From Rhodococcus sp. ABRD24 (lineage in GTDB: Bacteria > Actinomycetota > Actinomycetes > Mycobacteriales > Mycobacteriaceae): 64,000 nt of DNA. Where the stretch lies: assembly GCF_004328705.1 (NCBI RefSeq), contig NZ_CP035319.1:2542001-2606000 (forward strand), in the 5' to 3' direction. The translations under genes and the position numbers were made by a program. The notes under the pieces are model-generated. The model was not told the DNA's origin, made no database searches, and was given only the letters and a program-made list of their open reading frames with translations. Shown piece by piece: positions 9,035-18,370 of the stretch. Position 1 is the stretch's first letter, and every line of letters begins with the position of its first letter.

Positions 9035-9415
9035 ATGAGCCCAAATGACAACATGACATCAGTTCGGCGGCACAGACACGGCCGGGTGGTCGCAGCGTTC
9101 GCCGGCGCGGCGGTGCTGGGCGCGGGGGCAATCGGCGTTCTCGCCACGGCCGAGACCACGCTCCAGACGTCCTCGCAGGCGCCATCGTCGTCTACCACCG
9201 ACACAGGGTTGCAGCAGACGAATTCGTTCGGCTACATACCCCAACACGAGACAGCGCCGCCGACCAACGGCGGACCAGGCGCGCCGGAGCCCTTCGGCGG
9301 CGGACCGTTCGGCGACGGGCCGTTCGGCAACCCGGCCCCTCCGCTACCCAACGGCGGACCCCAACTTCCCGCAGCGGCGCCCGTCGAGCCGACGCTCACG
9401 ACGCCCGCCGGATAG
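9035..9415 (+). CDS. Small Pro/Gly-rich membrane-anchored or secreted protein
   Basis: A 126-residue protein of unknown function. ATG 9035 follows CGGAG by 9 nt and is preferred over upstream in-frame ATGs at 8975 and 9017. An arginine/histidine-rich start is followed by one hydrophobic helix (about residues 16-37), then a Ser/Thr-rich linker and a low-complexity tail with GGGPFGDGPFGNP and Pro-rich repeats. It could be a signal-anchored wall-spanning protein. The SDR gene follows 22 nt later on the same strand, so the two may be co-transcribed. Confidence 0.65.
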   Translation: MSPNDNMTSVRRHRHGRVVAAFAGAAVLGAGAIGVLATAETTLQTSSQAPSSSTTDTGLQQTNSFGYIPQHETAPPTNGGPGAPEPFGGGPFGDGPFGNPAPPLPNGGPQLPAAAPVEPTLTTPAG

Positions 9416-9437
9416 TCATCGGTCTACCCTCGGAAGC

Positions 9438-10121
9438 ATGCCCTACCCGAACCCGACAGCCCTGATCACGGGTGGCAGCCGCGGTCTCGGCGCCGCGATC
9501 GCCCGCGAGCTCGCCCCCACCCACCACCTGATCCTCGGGGGCCGCAGCGCCGAGTCTCTCGAACCGATCGCGGGAGAGCTGGGCGCGGCGCCGTGGCCCG
9601 TCGACCTCACCGACCATGTCGCGGTGGCGGACGCCGTCGCCGATATCGATTTCCTCGACGTGCTGGTGCACAACGCGGGCGTCGCGGAACTGGGCACGGT
9701 CGCGGAGACACCCGCCGAAGTGTGGCGGCAGACGTTGGAGGCCAACGTCATAGCGGTAGCCGAGCTCACCCGGCTGCTGCTTCCTGCGCTGCGCGCCGCG
9801 AACGGGCATGTCGTTCTGATCAATTCCGGAGCGGGACTGCGCGCCAATGCCGGCTGGGGAGCGTACGCGGCCAGCAAGTTCGCCCTGCGAGCCTTCGGGG
9901 ATGCGCTGCGGCTCGAAGAACCCACGCTGCGGGTGACGTCGATCCACCCCGGACGGATCGACACCGACATGCAGCGGGCGATCGTCGCGGCCGAGGGCGG
10001 CGAGTACGACGCCGGCAAATTCCTCAGCCCGACGACCGTGGCGAGTGCGGTCCGGTGCGCCGTCGAGACGCCGCGGGACGGGCACCCCACCGAGATCGTC
10101 CTGCGTCCGATGCCGCACTAG
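9438..10121 (+). CDS. Short-chain dehydrogenase/reductase (classical SDR)
   Basis: A 227-residue NAD(P)-dependent oxidoreductase. The nucleotide-binding motif TGGSRGLG is at residues 10-17, the NAG motif at about 80, and the active-site YAASK has Tyr143 and Lys147 with a Ser upstream (INSGAG). The arrangement GGSRG followed by GRS favours NADPH. The length is typical of small, single-domain SDRs. It follows the small membrane protein gene at 22 nt. The substrate cannot be deduced. Confidence 0.88.
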   Translation: MPYPNPTALITGGSRGLGAAIARELAPTHHLILGGRSAESLEPIAGELGAAPWPVDLTDHVAVADAVADIDFLDVLVHNAGVAELGTVAETPAEVWRQTLEANVIAVAELTRLLLPALRAANGHVVLINSGAGLRANAGWGAYAASKFALRAFGDALRLEEPTLRVTSIHPGRIDTDMQRAIVAAEGGEYDAGKFLSPTTVASAVRCAVETPRDGHPTEIVLRPMPH

Positions 10122-10311
10122 CTTCGGCACCGTCGCCGCAACGCGGACCTCGGAACTGACCCGGATCACTGAACCCATTCTTGTGGAACGACTTTGAGCG
10201 CGAAAGCGAATCGGCTCGCGCCCCACATCGCTCGGCCCCGGCCGTTCGGACACTTCTGACAAACCACCGAAGCGACACGAGGCGGGACGCAGCGGTGCTA
10301 GCGTCCCGCGC

Positions 10312-11823
10312 ATGCCAATCCAGCATGGGGGATTCTGGGGCCGGGCATTCGTCGCCGCAGTCACGGCGACCGTCCTGGCCGGAGGCGGTGCCGCAGGCAC
10401 AGCTGTCGCACAGTCGAGCGGCAGCAGTCTGCCGAACACCAGCATCGGCGGGGTGGGGTCCACCGGTAGCGCTGCTGGACAAGGGTTCATCGGCCCCGGA
10501 TCGTTGACCGACGGTACGGGCTCGGACGGAACCGCCTCGAACGGAACGACGCCGATCACCGGCTCTTGGGGGACTGCCTCGTACGCCAGGTCGGCATTCG
10601 GTTCGTGGATGCCGGGCGTCGTCGGCTCGGTAGTTCCGGAACCGGACCTGGCTCCACCGCCCCTCGAGACCCTGCGCGCACAGATGCTGCCGTCGCCGCT
10701 GGGCGAACCCTTCTTCGACGAGTATCCACCCGGCCTGCCGGGGATGGCCAACGGCCAAGTCATCGAGACCCGCTACGTGACACCGGTCGCCCAGCAGTTC
10801 TTGCGCGGGCCGGTGCGCGAGGTACGGCAGTTCAAAGTGAAGAGCACCGATGCGACCGGCGCACCGTCGTTTGCGACCGCGACGCTCGTGGTCCCCGCAA
10901 CGCCTTGGGCCGGACCCGGAGCCCGGCCGGTGCTGGTCAACAACGTGCCGATCAATGGGCTCGGGCGCGCTTGCACCCCCTCCTACACCCTTGCCAACGG
11001 GGTCAATCCGTCGATGAACTTCATCGAATTGCTCCGGCCCGTCACGGCCAAAGCCGAGGAACGCGGCTACGCCGTACTGATACCGGACCACGAGGGCCCC
11101 CGGATGGCGTATGCGGAACCGTTCGTCGCCGGGCACTCGATACTCGACACCATCCGAGGCATGCGCAACCTGTACCCGGCGGAATTCGGCAACAGCAAGC
11201 TCGCGATGATGGGCTACTCCGGCGGGTCGATTGCCGCTAGCGGCGCGGTCAAGCTGATCGATTCGTACGCTCCCGAACTTGCCGACGACATCGTGGGCGC
11301 GGCGTTCGGCGGAGTGCCTGCCGATTTCGAGATGCTCGGACGCACCATGAACGGCAACCTCGCCGGCGGACTCTTCCTCGCGGCAGTATTCGGGATTTCA
11401 CGGGAGCGGCCTGAAATCCTTCCCCTGATCAACAGTCTCGGGCAGCAACTGGCAGTCTCTCCGGTCAAGGATCAGTGTGTGGGCACACTCGCTTTCGCCG
11501 GGATCCCCGGCATACCGGCCGAGGCGCTGGCGAATGTCCCTCGCGCCCTGAACTCTCCTGTTGCACAAGATATTTACCAGAAGATGAAGATGGCGGACCG
11601 CAAATCCGGCACGCCGCTGTACATCTACAACGGCGGGCAGGAGTTCTGGATCCCCGCGCTGGGCGCTCGCAACCTGTTCGAGGAGCAGTGTGGATACGGC
11701 GTCCGTGCCGTGTACCGGCAGGTGCCCGGTGAGCACCTGCTCGGCGAGGCCCTCGGGAACTCCGGGGCGTTCGACTGGATCGACGCCCGCCTTCGCGGGG
11801 AACCCGCACCGTCCGAGTGCTGA
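10312..11823 (+). CDS. Secreted lipase/acyl hydrolase (secretory lipase, LIP family)
   Basis: A 503-residue alpha/beta hydrolase exported through an N-terminal signal peptide (about residues 1-34, ending AQS). A long Gly/Ser-rich linker (about 36-100) precedes the catalytic domain. The nucleophile elbow is GYSGGS with Ser303. The section RYVTPVAQQF, then the vPxtPW strand and the late GEHL histidine motif, fits the actinobacterial secretory lipase family that acts on triacylglycerol or esters outside the cell. The start is ATG 10312. The gene is single and converges on leuS across a strong hairpin. The Gly-Ser tract recalls other exported proteins in this window. Confidence 0.85.
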   Translation: MPIQHGGFWGRAFVAAVTATVLAGGGAAGTAVAQSSGSSLPNTSIGGVGSTGSAAGQGFIGPGSLTDGTGSDGTASNGTTPITGSWGTASYARSAFGSWMPGVVGSVVPEPDLAPPPLETLRAQMLPSPLGEPFFDEYPPGLPGMANGQVIETRYVTPVAQQFLRGPVREVRQFKVKSTDATGAPSFATATLVVPATPWAGPGARPVLVNNVPINGLGRACTPSYTLANGVNPSMNFIELLRPVTAKAEERGYAVLIPDHEGPRMAYAEPFVAGHSILDTIRGMRNLYPAEFGNSKLAMMGYSGGSIAASGAVKLIDSYAPELADDIVGAAFGGVPADFEMLGRTMNGNLAGGLFLAAVFGISRERPEILPLINSLGQQLAVSPVKDQCVGTLAFAGIPGIPAEALANVPRALNSPVAQDIYQKMKMADRKSGTPLYIYNGGQEFWIPALGARNLFEEQCGYGVRAVYRQVPGEHLLGEALGNSGAFDWIDARLRGEPAPSEC

Positions 11824-11836
11824 GGCGGCTGCGCCG

Positions 11837-11882
11837 CCTGTGCGCGGTTCGGGTGGCTCCAGCCACCGAAAACGCGCACAGG
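11837..11882. terminator. Bidirectional hairpin between lipase and leuS
   Basis: CCTGTGCGCG (11837-11846) pairs perfectly with CGCGCACAGG (11873-11882). Inside it GGTGGCT (11852-11858) pairs with AGCCACC (11861-11867). It lies between two convergent stop codons, so it can serve both strands; there is no clear T tract. Confidence 0.7.
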
Positions 11883-11892
11883 CGCGTAGCGC

Positions 11893-14763
11893 CTACTTGA
11901 CGATGTTGACCATCTTGCCGGGGACGACGATCACCTTGCGGGGATCCTCGCCGTTCATCAGTGCCACGATCTTCTCGTCCGCGAGGGCGATCTTCTCGAT
12001 GTCCTCACGTGCGGCGTCGGCGGCGACGCTGATGCGGCTGCGGACCTTGCCGTTGACCTGGATCGGGTACTCGACGGTGTCCAGGGCCAGCCACTTCTCG
12101 TCGGCGGTCGGGAACGGACCGTGCGCCAGGGACTCGGTGTGTCCGAGCCGCGACCACAGCTCCTCGGCGAGGTGCGGGGCCACCGGGCCCATCATCAGCA
12201 CGAGCGGCTCCACCGCAGCCCGCGGGGCACCTGCCGGGTACTCCTTGGTGAGGTGGTTGGTGTACTCGATCAGCTTGGCCACCGCGGTGTTGTCGCGCAG
12301 CGCCGCGTAGTCCTCGCCGACGCCCGCGATCGCCTTGTTGAGGGCACGCAACGTGTCCTCCGACGCCTCGGCATCGGTGACGCGCAGGTCACCGGTCTCC
12401 TCGTCGACGACGACGCGCCACGCCCGCTGCAGGAAGCGGTGCGCACCGATGACGTCCTTGGTCGCCCACGGCCGCGACGTGTCCAGCGGACCCATCGACA
12501 TCTCGTAGACGCGCAGGGTATCGGCGCCGTACTCGTCACAGATCTGGTCCGGCGCAACGGAGTTCTTGAGGCTCTTGCCCATCTTTCCGTATTCGCGCTT
12601 GACCTCGGCACCCTGGTAAAAGAACTTGCCGTCCTCCTCGGTCACCTCGTCCGCGGGCACGTATACACCGCGCGCATCGGTGTAGGCATACGCCTGGATA
12701 TAGCCCTGGTTGTACAGGCGGCGGTACGGCTCGCTGGAGCTGACGTAGCCCAGGTCGAACAGCACCTTGTGCCAGAAGCGCGAGTACAGCAGGTGCAGCA
12801 CCGCGTGCTCGACACCGCCGACGTACAGGTCGACGCCGCCGGGATCGTTCGGACCGTGGATGTCCGGACGCGGACCGGTCCAGTAGGCCTCGTTCTCGGG
12901 AGCAACGAACTGCTCGGTGTTGGTGGGATCGATGTAGCGCAGCTGGTACCACGAGCTGCCGGCCCACTGCGGCATCACGTTGGTGTCGCGGCGGTAGACC
13001 TGCAACCCGTCACCGAGATCCAGCTCGACGTTGACCCAGTCGGACGCCTTCGCGAGCGGGGGAGAGGGTTCGGAGCTGGCGTCGTTCGGATCGAAGGACA
13101 CCGGAGCGTAGTCCTCCACCTCCGGAAGTTCCACCGGCAGAGCAGATTCGGGCAGCGGATGCGCGACGCCGTCGGCGCCGTACACGATCGGGAACGGCTC
13201 GCCCCAGTAACGCTGCCGCGCGAACAGCCAGTCGCGCAGCTTGTACTGGATGGTGCCCTTGCCGACGCCCTCCGCCTCGAGCCGCTCGATGACGGCCTTC
13301 TTGGCGTCTGCGACGTTCAGGCCGTTGAGGTAGTCGCTGTTCACCAGCGGACCGTCACCGGTGTACGCGGCCTCGGTGACGTCGCCACCGGAGATGACCT
13401 CGACAATGTCCAGGCCGAACGCGGTCGCGAACTCCCAGTCCCGGTGGTCGTGTCCCGGAACCGCCATGATGGCGCCGGTGCCGTACCCGGTGAGCACATA
13501 GTCGGCGGTGAACACCGGAACCTTGTTCCCGTTCACCGGGTTGACCGCGTAGGAGCCGAGGAAGACGCCGGTCTTCTCCTTGTTCTCCTGGCGCTCGAGG
13601 TCGGTCTTGGCGGCAATCGCCTTGCGGTACGCGGCCACGGCCTCGGCCGGGGTGGCCGCGCCACCGGTCCAGCGCGGGTCGACACCCTCCGGCCACTCCG
13701 CGTCGACCAACTGGTCGACCAACTCGTGCTCGGGGGCCAGCGTCACGTATGTGGCGCCGAACAGCGTGTCCGGGCGGGTGGTGAACACCTCGATGTCGTG
13801 GCCGTTGGAATCGAACTTCACCTGAGCGCCGTGCGAGCGCCCGATCCAGTTGCGCTGCATGGACTTGACCTTCTCCGGCCAGTCCAGGTACTCGAGGTCG
13901 TCGACCAGGCGGTCGGAGTACGCGGTGATGCGCATCATCCACTGCTGCAGGTGCTTACGGAACACCGGGAAGTTGCCGCGCTCGCTGCGGCCATCCGAGG
14001 TGACCTCCTCGTTGGCCAGCACGGTGCCCAGACCGGGGCACCAGTTGACCATCGAATCCGAGTGGTACACCAGGCGATACGAGTCCAGTACCGTAGCGCG
14101 TTCGACAACGTCCAGCGACGCCCAGTCGCGGCCGTCCTCGAGAGTGCGCTCGCCCGAAGCGAACTCCGCCTCGAGCTCGGAGATGCGGCGCGCCTTGCCC
14201 TGAGCCGTGTCGTACCACGCGTTGTAGATCTGCAGGAAGATCCACTGCGTCCAGTGGTAGAAGTCGACGTCCGTCGTCGCGACGGAGCGCCGCTCATCGT
14301 GGCCGAGACCCAGGCGGCGCAGCTGACGCTGCATGTTCGCGATGTTGGCCTCGGTGGTGGTACGCGGATGCGTGCCCGTCTGCACCGCGTACTGCTCGGC
14401 CGGCAAACCGAACGCGTCGTACCCGAGGGTGTGCAGGACGTTGTGGCCCTGCATGCGGTGATAGCGCGCGAAGACGTCGGTGGCGATGTAGCCGAGCGGG
14501 TGGCCTACGTGCAGACCTGCACCCGACGGATAAGGGAACATGTCCTGCACGAACAGCTTGTCGGCGGGCACTGCGGCCGCGGCGCCCGTCGCTCCGCTCG
14601 GCGCAGGCGCCAGCGGACCTACCGGATTGGGGGCGTTGAACGTCCCGCGCTCGCTCCACAGGTCCTGCCAGCGCTGCTCGATCCGCCCGGCAAGCTCCGC
14701 GGTGTAGCGGTGCTGCGGCGTCGAGTCGTCCGGGGCGGGGGCGTTCTGCACTGGCTCGGTCAC
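11893..14763 (-). CDS. leuS: Leucyl-tRNA synthetase
   Basis: A 956-residue class I aminoacyl-tRNA synthetase that charges tRNA-Leu with leucine. The start is GTG 14763. The HIGH motif appears as HVGH (residues 85-88) in [12 protein letters not shown], and the KMSKS loop as KMGKSLKNS near residue 725. The CP1 editing domain (with [11 protein letters not shown] near 330) and the anticodon-binding C-terminal domain are intact, and the C-terminal VNGKVR segment is present. Between residues 44 and 66 there is a small Ala/Pro-rich insertion. In mycobacteria this gene (Rv0041) lies near yqgE (Rv0038); here they are 14 kb apart. No tRNA-sensing leader is evident. Confidence 0.98.
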   Translation of the reverse strand: MTEPVQNAPAPDDSTPQHRYTAELAGRIEQRWQDLWSERGTFNAPNPVGPLAPAPSGATGAAAAVPADKLFVQDMFPYPSGAGLHVGHPLGYIATDVFARYHRMQGHNVLHTLGYDAFGLPAEQYAVQTGTHPRTTTEANIANMQRQLRRLGLGHDERRSVATTDVDFYHWTQWIFLQIYNAWYDTAQGKARRISELEAEFASGERTLEDGRDWASLDVVERATVLDSYRLVYHSDSMVNWCPGLGTVLANEEVTSDGRSERGNFPVFRKHLQQWMMRITAYSDRLVDDLEYLDWPEKVKSMQRNWIGRSHGAQVKFDSNGHDIEVFTTRPDTLFGATYVTLAPEHELVDQLVDAEWPEGVDPRWTGGAATPAEAVAAYRKAIAAKTDLERQENKEKTGVFLGSYAVNPVNGNKVPVFTADYVLTGYGTGAIMAVPGHDHRDWEFATAFGLDIVEVISGGDVTEAAYTGDGPLVNSDYLNGLNVADAKKAVIERLEAEGVGKGTIQYKLRDWLFARQRYWGEPFPIVYGADGVAHPLPESALPVELPEVEDYAPVSFDPNDASSEPSPPLAKASDWVNVELDLGDGLQVYRRDTNVMPQWAGSSWYQLRYIDPTNTEQFVAPENEAYWTGPRPDIHGPNDPGGVDLYVGGVEHAVLHLLYSRFWHKVLFDLGYVSSSEPYRRLYNQGYIQAYAYTDARGVYVPADEVTEEDGKFFYQGAEVKREYGKMGKSLKNSVAPDQICDEYGADTLRVYEMSMGPLDTSRPWATKDVIGAHRFLQRAWRVVVDEETGDLRVTDAEASEDTLRALNKAIAGVGEDYAALRDNTAVAKLIEYTNHLTKEYPAGAPRAAVEPLVLMMGPVAPHLAEELWSRLGHTESLAHGPFPTADEKWLALDTVEYPIQVNGKVRSRISVAADAAREDIEKIALADEKIVALMNGEDPRKVIVVPGKMVNIVK

Positions 14764-14886
14764 TGTGGTCGCTATCTACTTGGATGACGGGAATTCCGTC
14801 AACCAGGGTAAAGCGTCGGCGAACCCCGACGACAGCCAGTTGCACCCAGGAACACCTGCCAGTCCAGCCGTCCGTATCGTAGAGGC

Positions 14887-15282
14887 GTGGTCATCGTTGC
14901 GCTCGTGCTGTTCGTCGCCGCTGTCGCCCTCGCTGGACTGGGCATCGCTGCAGTAGCTGGACGCCTGCCGCGCAACCGGTGGGCCGGAGTGCGCACCCCT
15001 CAATCCCTACGCGACGACGAGACATTTGCGCTGGCCAACAAGGTCGCGGCCCCCAGCATGCTCGGCGGCGCCGGCGTGCTGGCCATCGGTGGTGTCGCCA
15101 CCCTGATCCTGCCCACCGTGGCCGGGGTCATCGCGGCGATCGTCGTGGTTGTCGCCGCCCTGTTCACCGTCGCGGCCGGAGGCACGCTCGGCTCCAAGGT
15201 TGCGGGCGCGGTGCCCGACACGAGCGGTTGCGGCACGTCCTGCGGTGCCTGCAGCCTCAAGGGCGCGTGCGAACCGGCCTGA
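14887..15282 (+). CDS. SdpI-like small membrane protein with Cys-rich tail
   Basis: A 131-residue membrane protein starting at GTG 14887. It has three hydrophobic helices (about 1-25, 56-78, 82-103). The loop RLPRNRWAGVRTP followed by FALANKVAAP is the SdpI/YhfL family signature. SdpI gives immunity to a toxin in Bacillus, but most actinobacterial members have no known role. The C-terminal tail carries four cysteines in CGTSCGACSLKGAC, which suggests metal binding or disulphides on whichever side the tail lies. It is divergent from leuS, and a DUF1648 gene follows at 17 nt, so the two are probably an operon. Confidence 0.75.
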   Translation: MVIVALVLFVAAVALAGLGIAAVAGRLPRNRWAGVRTPQSLRDDETFALANKVAAPSMLGGAGVLAIGGVATLILPTVAGVIAAIVVVVAALFTVAAGGTLGSKVAGAVPDTSGCGTSCGACSLKGACEPA

Positions 15283-15299
15283 CTGGTTGAATCCCCGGT

Positions 15300-16298
15300 G
15301 TGACCTCACCCATACCGGGCGCTTTCCCACAGCCCGCCCCGCGCATGATCGACCCGGCCGGTGTCCTCTTCGGGATCATCGTCCCCGGGCTCGTCGCGAT
15401 CGGCGGTGTAGTGCTGACGCACCTGCTCGGGCCGCGGCTACCCGCCGAGATAGCCACTCACTGGTCCGGTAACTCCCCGGACGGCTTAACCACCCCTTCT
15501 GCCAGCGCGTCGGCGTTTGCGCTCGTCACGGTCCTCGTCGGCGGCGGCAGCTGCGCGATCGCATCCCTCGCTCAGGCCCAGCTGATGATGCGCCGGGTGA
15601 TGCTCGTGGTCGGGCTCACGGTCGTGGGACTGATGTCGGCACTGCAGGTGACGATGCTGATCAGCCAGCTCGACCTGGAGTCGGTAGCGGATGTACGACT
15701 ACCGATGGAATCCCTGGCCCTCGGCGTTGTGCTGGGCGCGATCGTCGGCATGCTCGGGGCCGCGTCGCTGCAGGACTTCCGGATCCGTACCGCCGCCAGC
15801 GAACCGCCCCCTGCCGATCTGCCCCGGTGCCCCGTCGAGGCACCGATCGTCGACCAGGTGGGGGTGAGCGCGGGCGGAACGGCAGTCCTGGCGCTGATCG
15901 TCGCGGCGCCGGCAGTGGGCGTGTGTCTGTGGGCAGACAAGTGGTGGCCGCTGGCGGTATTCCTGCCCACCGCCGCGCTGCTCCTGGCGCTCCTGCGGTT
16001 CCGGGTCGTCGTGGACGACGCCGGGATCCGGGTCCAGAACATGGGAATGACGGTGCTCGACTACGGCGTCGAGGAGGTCGTCGGCGCCCGCGTGGAAGTC
16101 GTGCGCCCCTTCGACGATTTCGGCGGCTGGGGACTGCGAACGAAGAGCCGCGGCAACTACGGCGTCGTCACCCGGACGGGACCGGCGCTGGTCCTGACGA
16201 CGGCGTGCGGCCAGCGTCTGACCGTCACCAGCCCGCGGGCCGAGGAGATGGCCGGCACCCTCAATACCCTCGCCGACGCTCGGCTCCGGCACGCCTGA
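15300..16298 (+). CDS. DUF1648-containing membrane protein
   Basis: A 332-residue membrane protein starting at GTG 15300. The N-terminal part has a helix, then LPAEIATHWSGNSPDG (about residues 50-65), which is the DUF1648 signature that also occurs in SdpI-type proteins. Further helices lie at about 78-98, 104-125, 140-158, 192-213 and 217-236. The C-terminal 100 residues are soluble and look like a small PH-like beta domain (RFRVVVDDAGIRVQNMG onward). It follows the SdpI-like gene closely, so both may work together. The function is unknown. Confidence 0.75.
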   Translation: MTSPIPGAFPQPAPRMIDPAGVLFGIIVPGLVAIGGVVLTHLLGPRLPAEIATHWSGNSPDGLTTPSASASAFALVTVLVGGGSCAIASLAQAQLMMRRVMLVVGLTVVGLMSALQVTMLISQLDLESVADVRLPMESLALGVVLGAIVGMLGAASLQDFRIRTAASEPPPADLPRCPVEAPIVDQVGVSAGGTAVLALIVAAPAVGVCLWADKWWPLAVFLPTAALLLALLRFRVVVDDAGIRVQNMGMTVLDYGVEEVVGARVEVVRPFDDFGGWGLRTKSRGNYGVVTRTGPALVLTTACGQRLTVTSPRAEEMAGTLNTLADARLRHA

Positions 16299-16349
16299 AC
16301 AGTCCACGCTCGAACAGTCACGGCGCGCCCACTTCGAGGTGCCCGGATC

Positions 16350-17192
16350 TCAGAACGCAGACGCCCGGATGGCCTCCATCAATGCCGCCTCGGGTTTGTT
16401 GGGCGTACTGGCCCTGGTGAGCAGCACGAACTCGACGTAACCAGGGTCCGGCAGGCCCAGCCGCTCGCCGACCGGTCGCAGCTCGGACGGCAACAGCGCG
16501 TTGGCGTGCACTATGACACCGAGGCCCGCGACGACCGCCGCCCGCAGTCCCGCCCGGCTGTTCACCAGGCATGTGATGCGGCTGGGTAGACGGGCCCTCT
16601 CGAGTGCCCCCAGCGCACACACCCTGGTGATGCTGGGCGGGGGATAGGCCACCAAGGGCACCGGCAACGCGGGATCCCACTCCGACTCGGCCGTCCCACC
16701 CCACACCAGCCGGTCCCGCCAGACCAGGTCGCCGTGCGTCTCCCCGGCCCGACGCATCACGAAGGCGAGGTCCAGGTCACCGGCCCGCAGCTGCGCATGC
16801 ACCGTCCGGCTCAGCCCCACCGTCAGCTGCAGGTCCACCAGGGGGTGGCTGCGCCGGAACTCCCGCAGGATCTGCGGCAGCCCCTTGGCGATGAGGTCCT
16901 CCGCGGCCCCGAATCGCAGCCGCCCGGTCAGCGTCGACCCGGCGAAGTAGCGACTGGCCTGTTCCTGCGCGTCGAGGATCGATCGGGCGAACCCGACCAT
17001 CGCGGTGCCGTCGGCGGTCAGTTCCACCGTGTGAGTGTCGCGGCTGAGTAGCTCGCGCCCGGCTGCACGCTCGAGCCGGGCGATGTGCCCGCTCACCGTC
17101 GACTGGCGCAGACCTAGCCGACGGGCGGCCGCAGTGAACCCGCCTTCCTGCTCGACCGCGAGGAACGTCTTGAGCAATACCGGATCGAACAT
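16350..17192 (-). CDS. LysR-family transcriptional regulator
   Basis: A 280-residue LysR protein. The winged-helix head spans residues 1-60 (FLAVEQEGGFTAAARRLG, then QSTVSGHIARLER), and the effector-binding domain follows from about 88. ATG 17192 gives a normal LysR start (MFDPVLLKTFLAV). It is divergent from a symporter gene across only 84 bp, and a near-perfect dyad lies in that gap, so it very likely controls the symporter and itself. The inducer is unknown. Confidence 0.92.
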   Translation of the reverse strand: MFDPVLLKTFLAVEQEGGFTAAARRLGLRQSTVSGHIARLERAAGRELLSRDTHTVELTADGTAMVGFARSILDAQEQASRYFAGSTLTGRLRFGAAEDLIAKGLPQILREFRRSHPLVDLQLTVGLSRTVHAQLRAGDLDLAFVMRRAGETHGDLVWRDRLVWGGTAESEWDPALPVPLVAYPPPSITRVCALGALERARLPSRITCLVNSRAGLRAAVVAGLGVIVHANALLPSELRPVGERLGLPDPGYVEFVLLTRASTPNKPEAALMEAIRASAF

Positions 17193-17203
17193 GCTCTCTG
17201 AAT

Positions 17204-17251
17204 ATCACGAAACGTGATCACAGTTAACGCGTCGAACGACTTTCGTGATCA
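17204..17251. promoter_or_regulatory. Candidate LysR operator: ATCACG-AAA-CGTGAT plus a downstream half-site
   Basis: A perfect 6-3-6 inverted repeat lies at 17204-17218. A second half-site, TTTCGTGATCA, lies at 17241-17251, close to the symporter start at 17277. A strong site near the regulator gene and a weaker site near the target promoter is the usual LysR arrangement. Confidence 0.65.
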
Positions 17252-17276
17252 AAGTCAGGCGATATACCGTTAACCG

Positions 17277-18263
17277 GTGAAGTTTCTGAGCAGGTTCTAC
17301 ATCGACGGATTCATCCTGTCGATCATCACCGTGGCGATCCTGGGGAGCCTTTTCCCCGCCTCCGGAACTGCCCAGACGGTCCTCGACTGGACGACCAAAA
17401 TCGCGATCGGCGTGCTGTTCCTGCTGTTCGGCGCCCGGCTGTCCCCCGCGGAAGCGTTCCAGGGGCTCAAGCACTGGAGGCTGCACTCCATCGTGTTCGC
17501 GGCAACGTTCGTGCTGTTCCCACTCATCGGCCTGGCTCTACGGATCCTGGTGCCCACCGTCATCACCGACGAGATTTACACCGGCATCCTGTACCTGTGC
17601 CTGGTCCCCTCGACGGTGCAGTCGTCGATCGCGTTCACCTCGATCGCGAGGGGCAACGTCGCCGGCGCCATCGTCAGCGCATCGCTGTCCAACCTGCTCG
17701 GCGTGTTCGTCACCCCACTGCTGGTAATCCTGCTGATGAACACCCCCGGCGAGGCCACGGTCAACTTCTCGTCGGTGATCAACATCGTGCTGCAACTGCT
17801 GCTGCCGTTCATGATCGGTCAACTGATCCGGCCGCTGGTGATCGACTGGCTGACGAAGTACGCCGAGCCGACCAAGCTCGTCGACCGCAGCTCGATCCTG
17901 CTGGTGGTCTTCTCCGCGTTCAGCGAATCCATGAACGAGCACATCTGGAGCACCGTCACCGTTGTCGAGATCGCCGTGGTGGTCGCGGTGTGCTGCGGCA
18001 TCCTCGCAGCCGTCCTCGGTATCACCGCGTTCGCAGGAAAGCGGCTCGGATTCTCGCTGCCGGACCAGATCGTCATCATCTTCTGCGGTTCCAAGAAGAG
18101 CCTCGCCACCGGGCTACCGATGGCATCGGTCCTGTTCGCCGGCCAGCCGGTGGGCCTGATCGTGCTCCCGCTGATGATCTTCCATCAGATCCAGCTCATC
18201 GTGTGTGCGGCACTCGCGCAGCGGTACGCGAAACGTATTGACCCGGAATCCGTCACGAGCTGA
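17277..18263 (+). CDS. Bile acid:sodium symporter-family (BASS/SLC10A7-like) transporter
   Basis: A 328-residue protein with about ten helices, starting at GTG 17277 (VKFLSRFYIDGF). Landmarks are LLFGARLSPAEAFQGLKHWR near 50, CLVPSTVQSSIAFTSIARGN near 110 and FCGSKKSLATGLPMA near 270, all typical of the SLC10A7/YfeH branch. Members move organic anions with sodium, but the substrate of this branch is not settled. It is divergent from the LysR gene. A hairpin follows the stop codon. Confidence 0.87.
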   Translation: MKFLSRFYIDGFILSIITVAILGSLFPASGTAQTVLDWTTKIAIGVLFLLFGARLSPAEAFQGLKHWRLHSIVFAATFVLFPLIGLALRILVPTVITDEIYTGILYLCLVPSTVQSSIAFTSIARGNVAGAIVSASLSNLLGVFVTPLLVILLMNTPGEATVNFSSVINIVLQLLLPFMIGQLIRPLVIDWLTKYAEPTKLVDRSSILLVVFSAFSESMNEHIWSTVTVVEIAVVVAVCCGILAAVLGITAFAGKRLGFSLPDQIVIIFCGSKKSLATGLPMASVLFAGQPVGLIVLPLMIFHQIQLIVCAALAQRYAKRIDPESVTS

Positions 18264-18273
18264 CCGAACCTCT

Positions 18274-18291
18274 CGCTTCGCACGCGAAGCG
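18274..18291 (+). terminator. Hairpin after the symporter gene
   Basis: CGCTTCG (18274-18280) pairs perfectly with CGAAGCG (18285-18291) around CACG, 10 nt after the symporter stop. There is no T run, as is common in actinobacteria. Confidence 0.5.
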
Positions 18292-18370
18292 GCTCGCCTT
18301 CCGGTTCAATGGTGACGATCCGCTCGCCGATCCGGCCGAGTGCGTGCGATCGAAAGCTACGGAGGCGAAC

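Noticed and set aside
12121..14787. 888-codon open frame on the plus strand across leuS
   Set aside because: It is the mirror of leuS in GC-rich code, with Arg/Val/Leu-rich translation and no domain; leuS on the other strand is certain.
14764..14886. T-box or attenuator before leuS
   Set aside because: The 123-bp gap has no tRNA-binding motif and no Leu-rich leader peptide.
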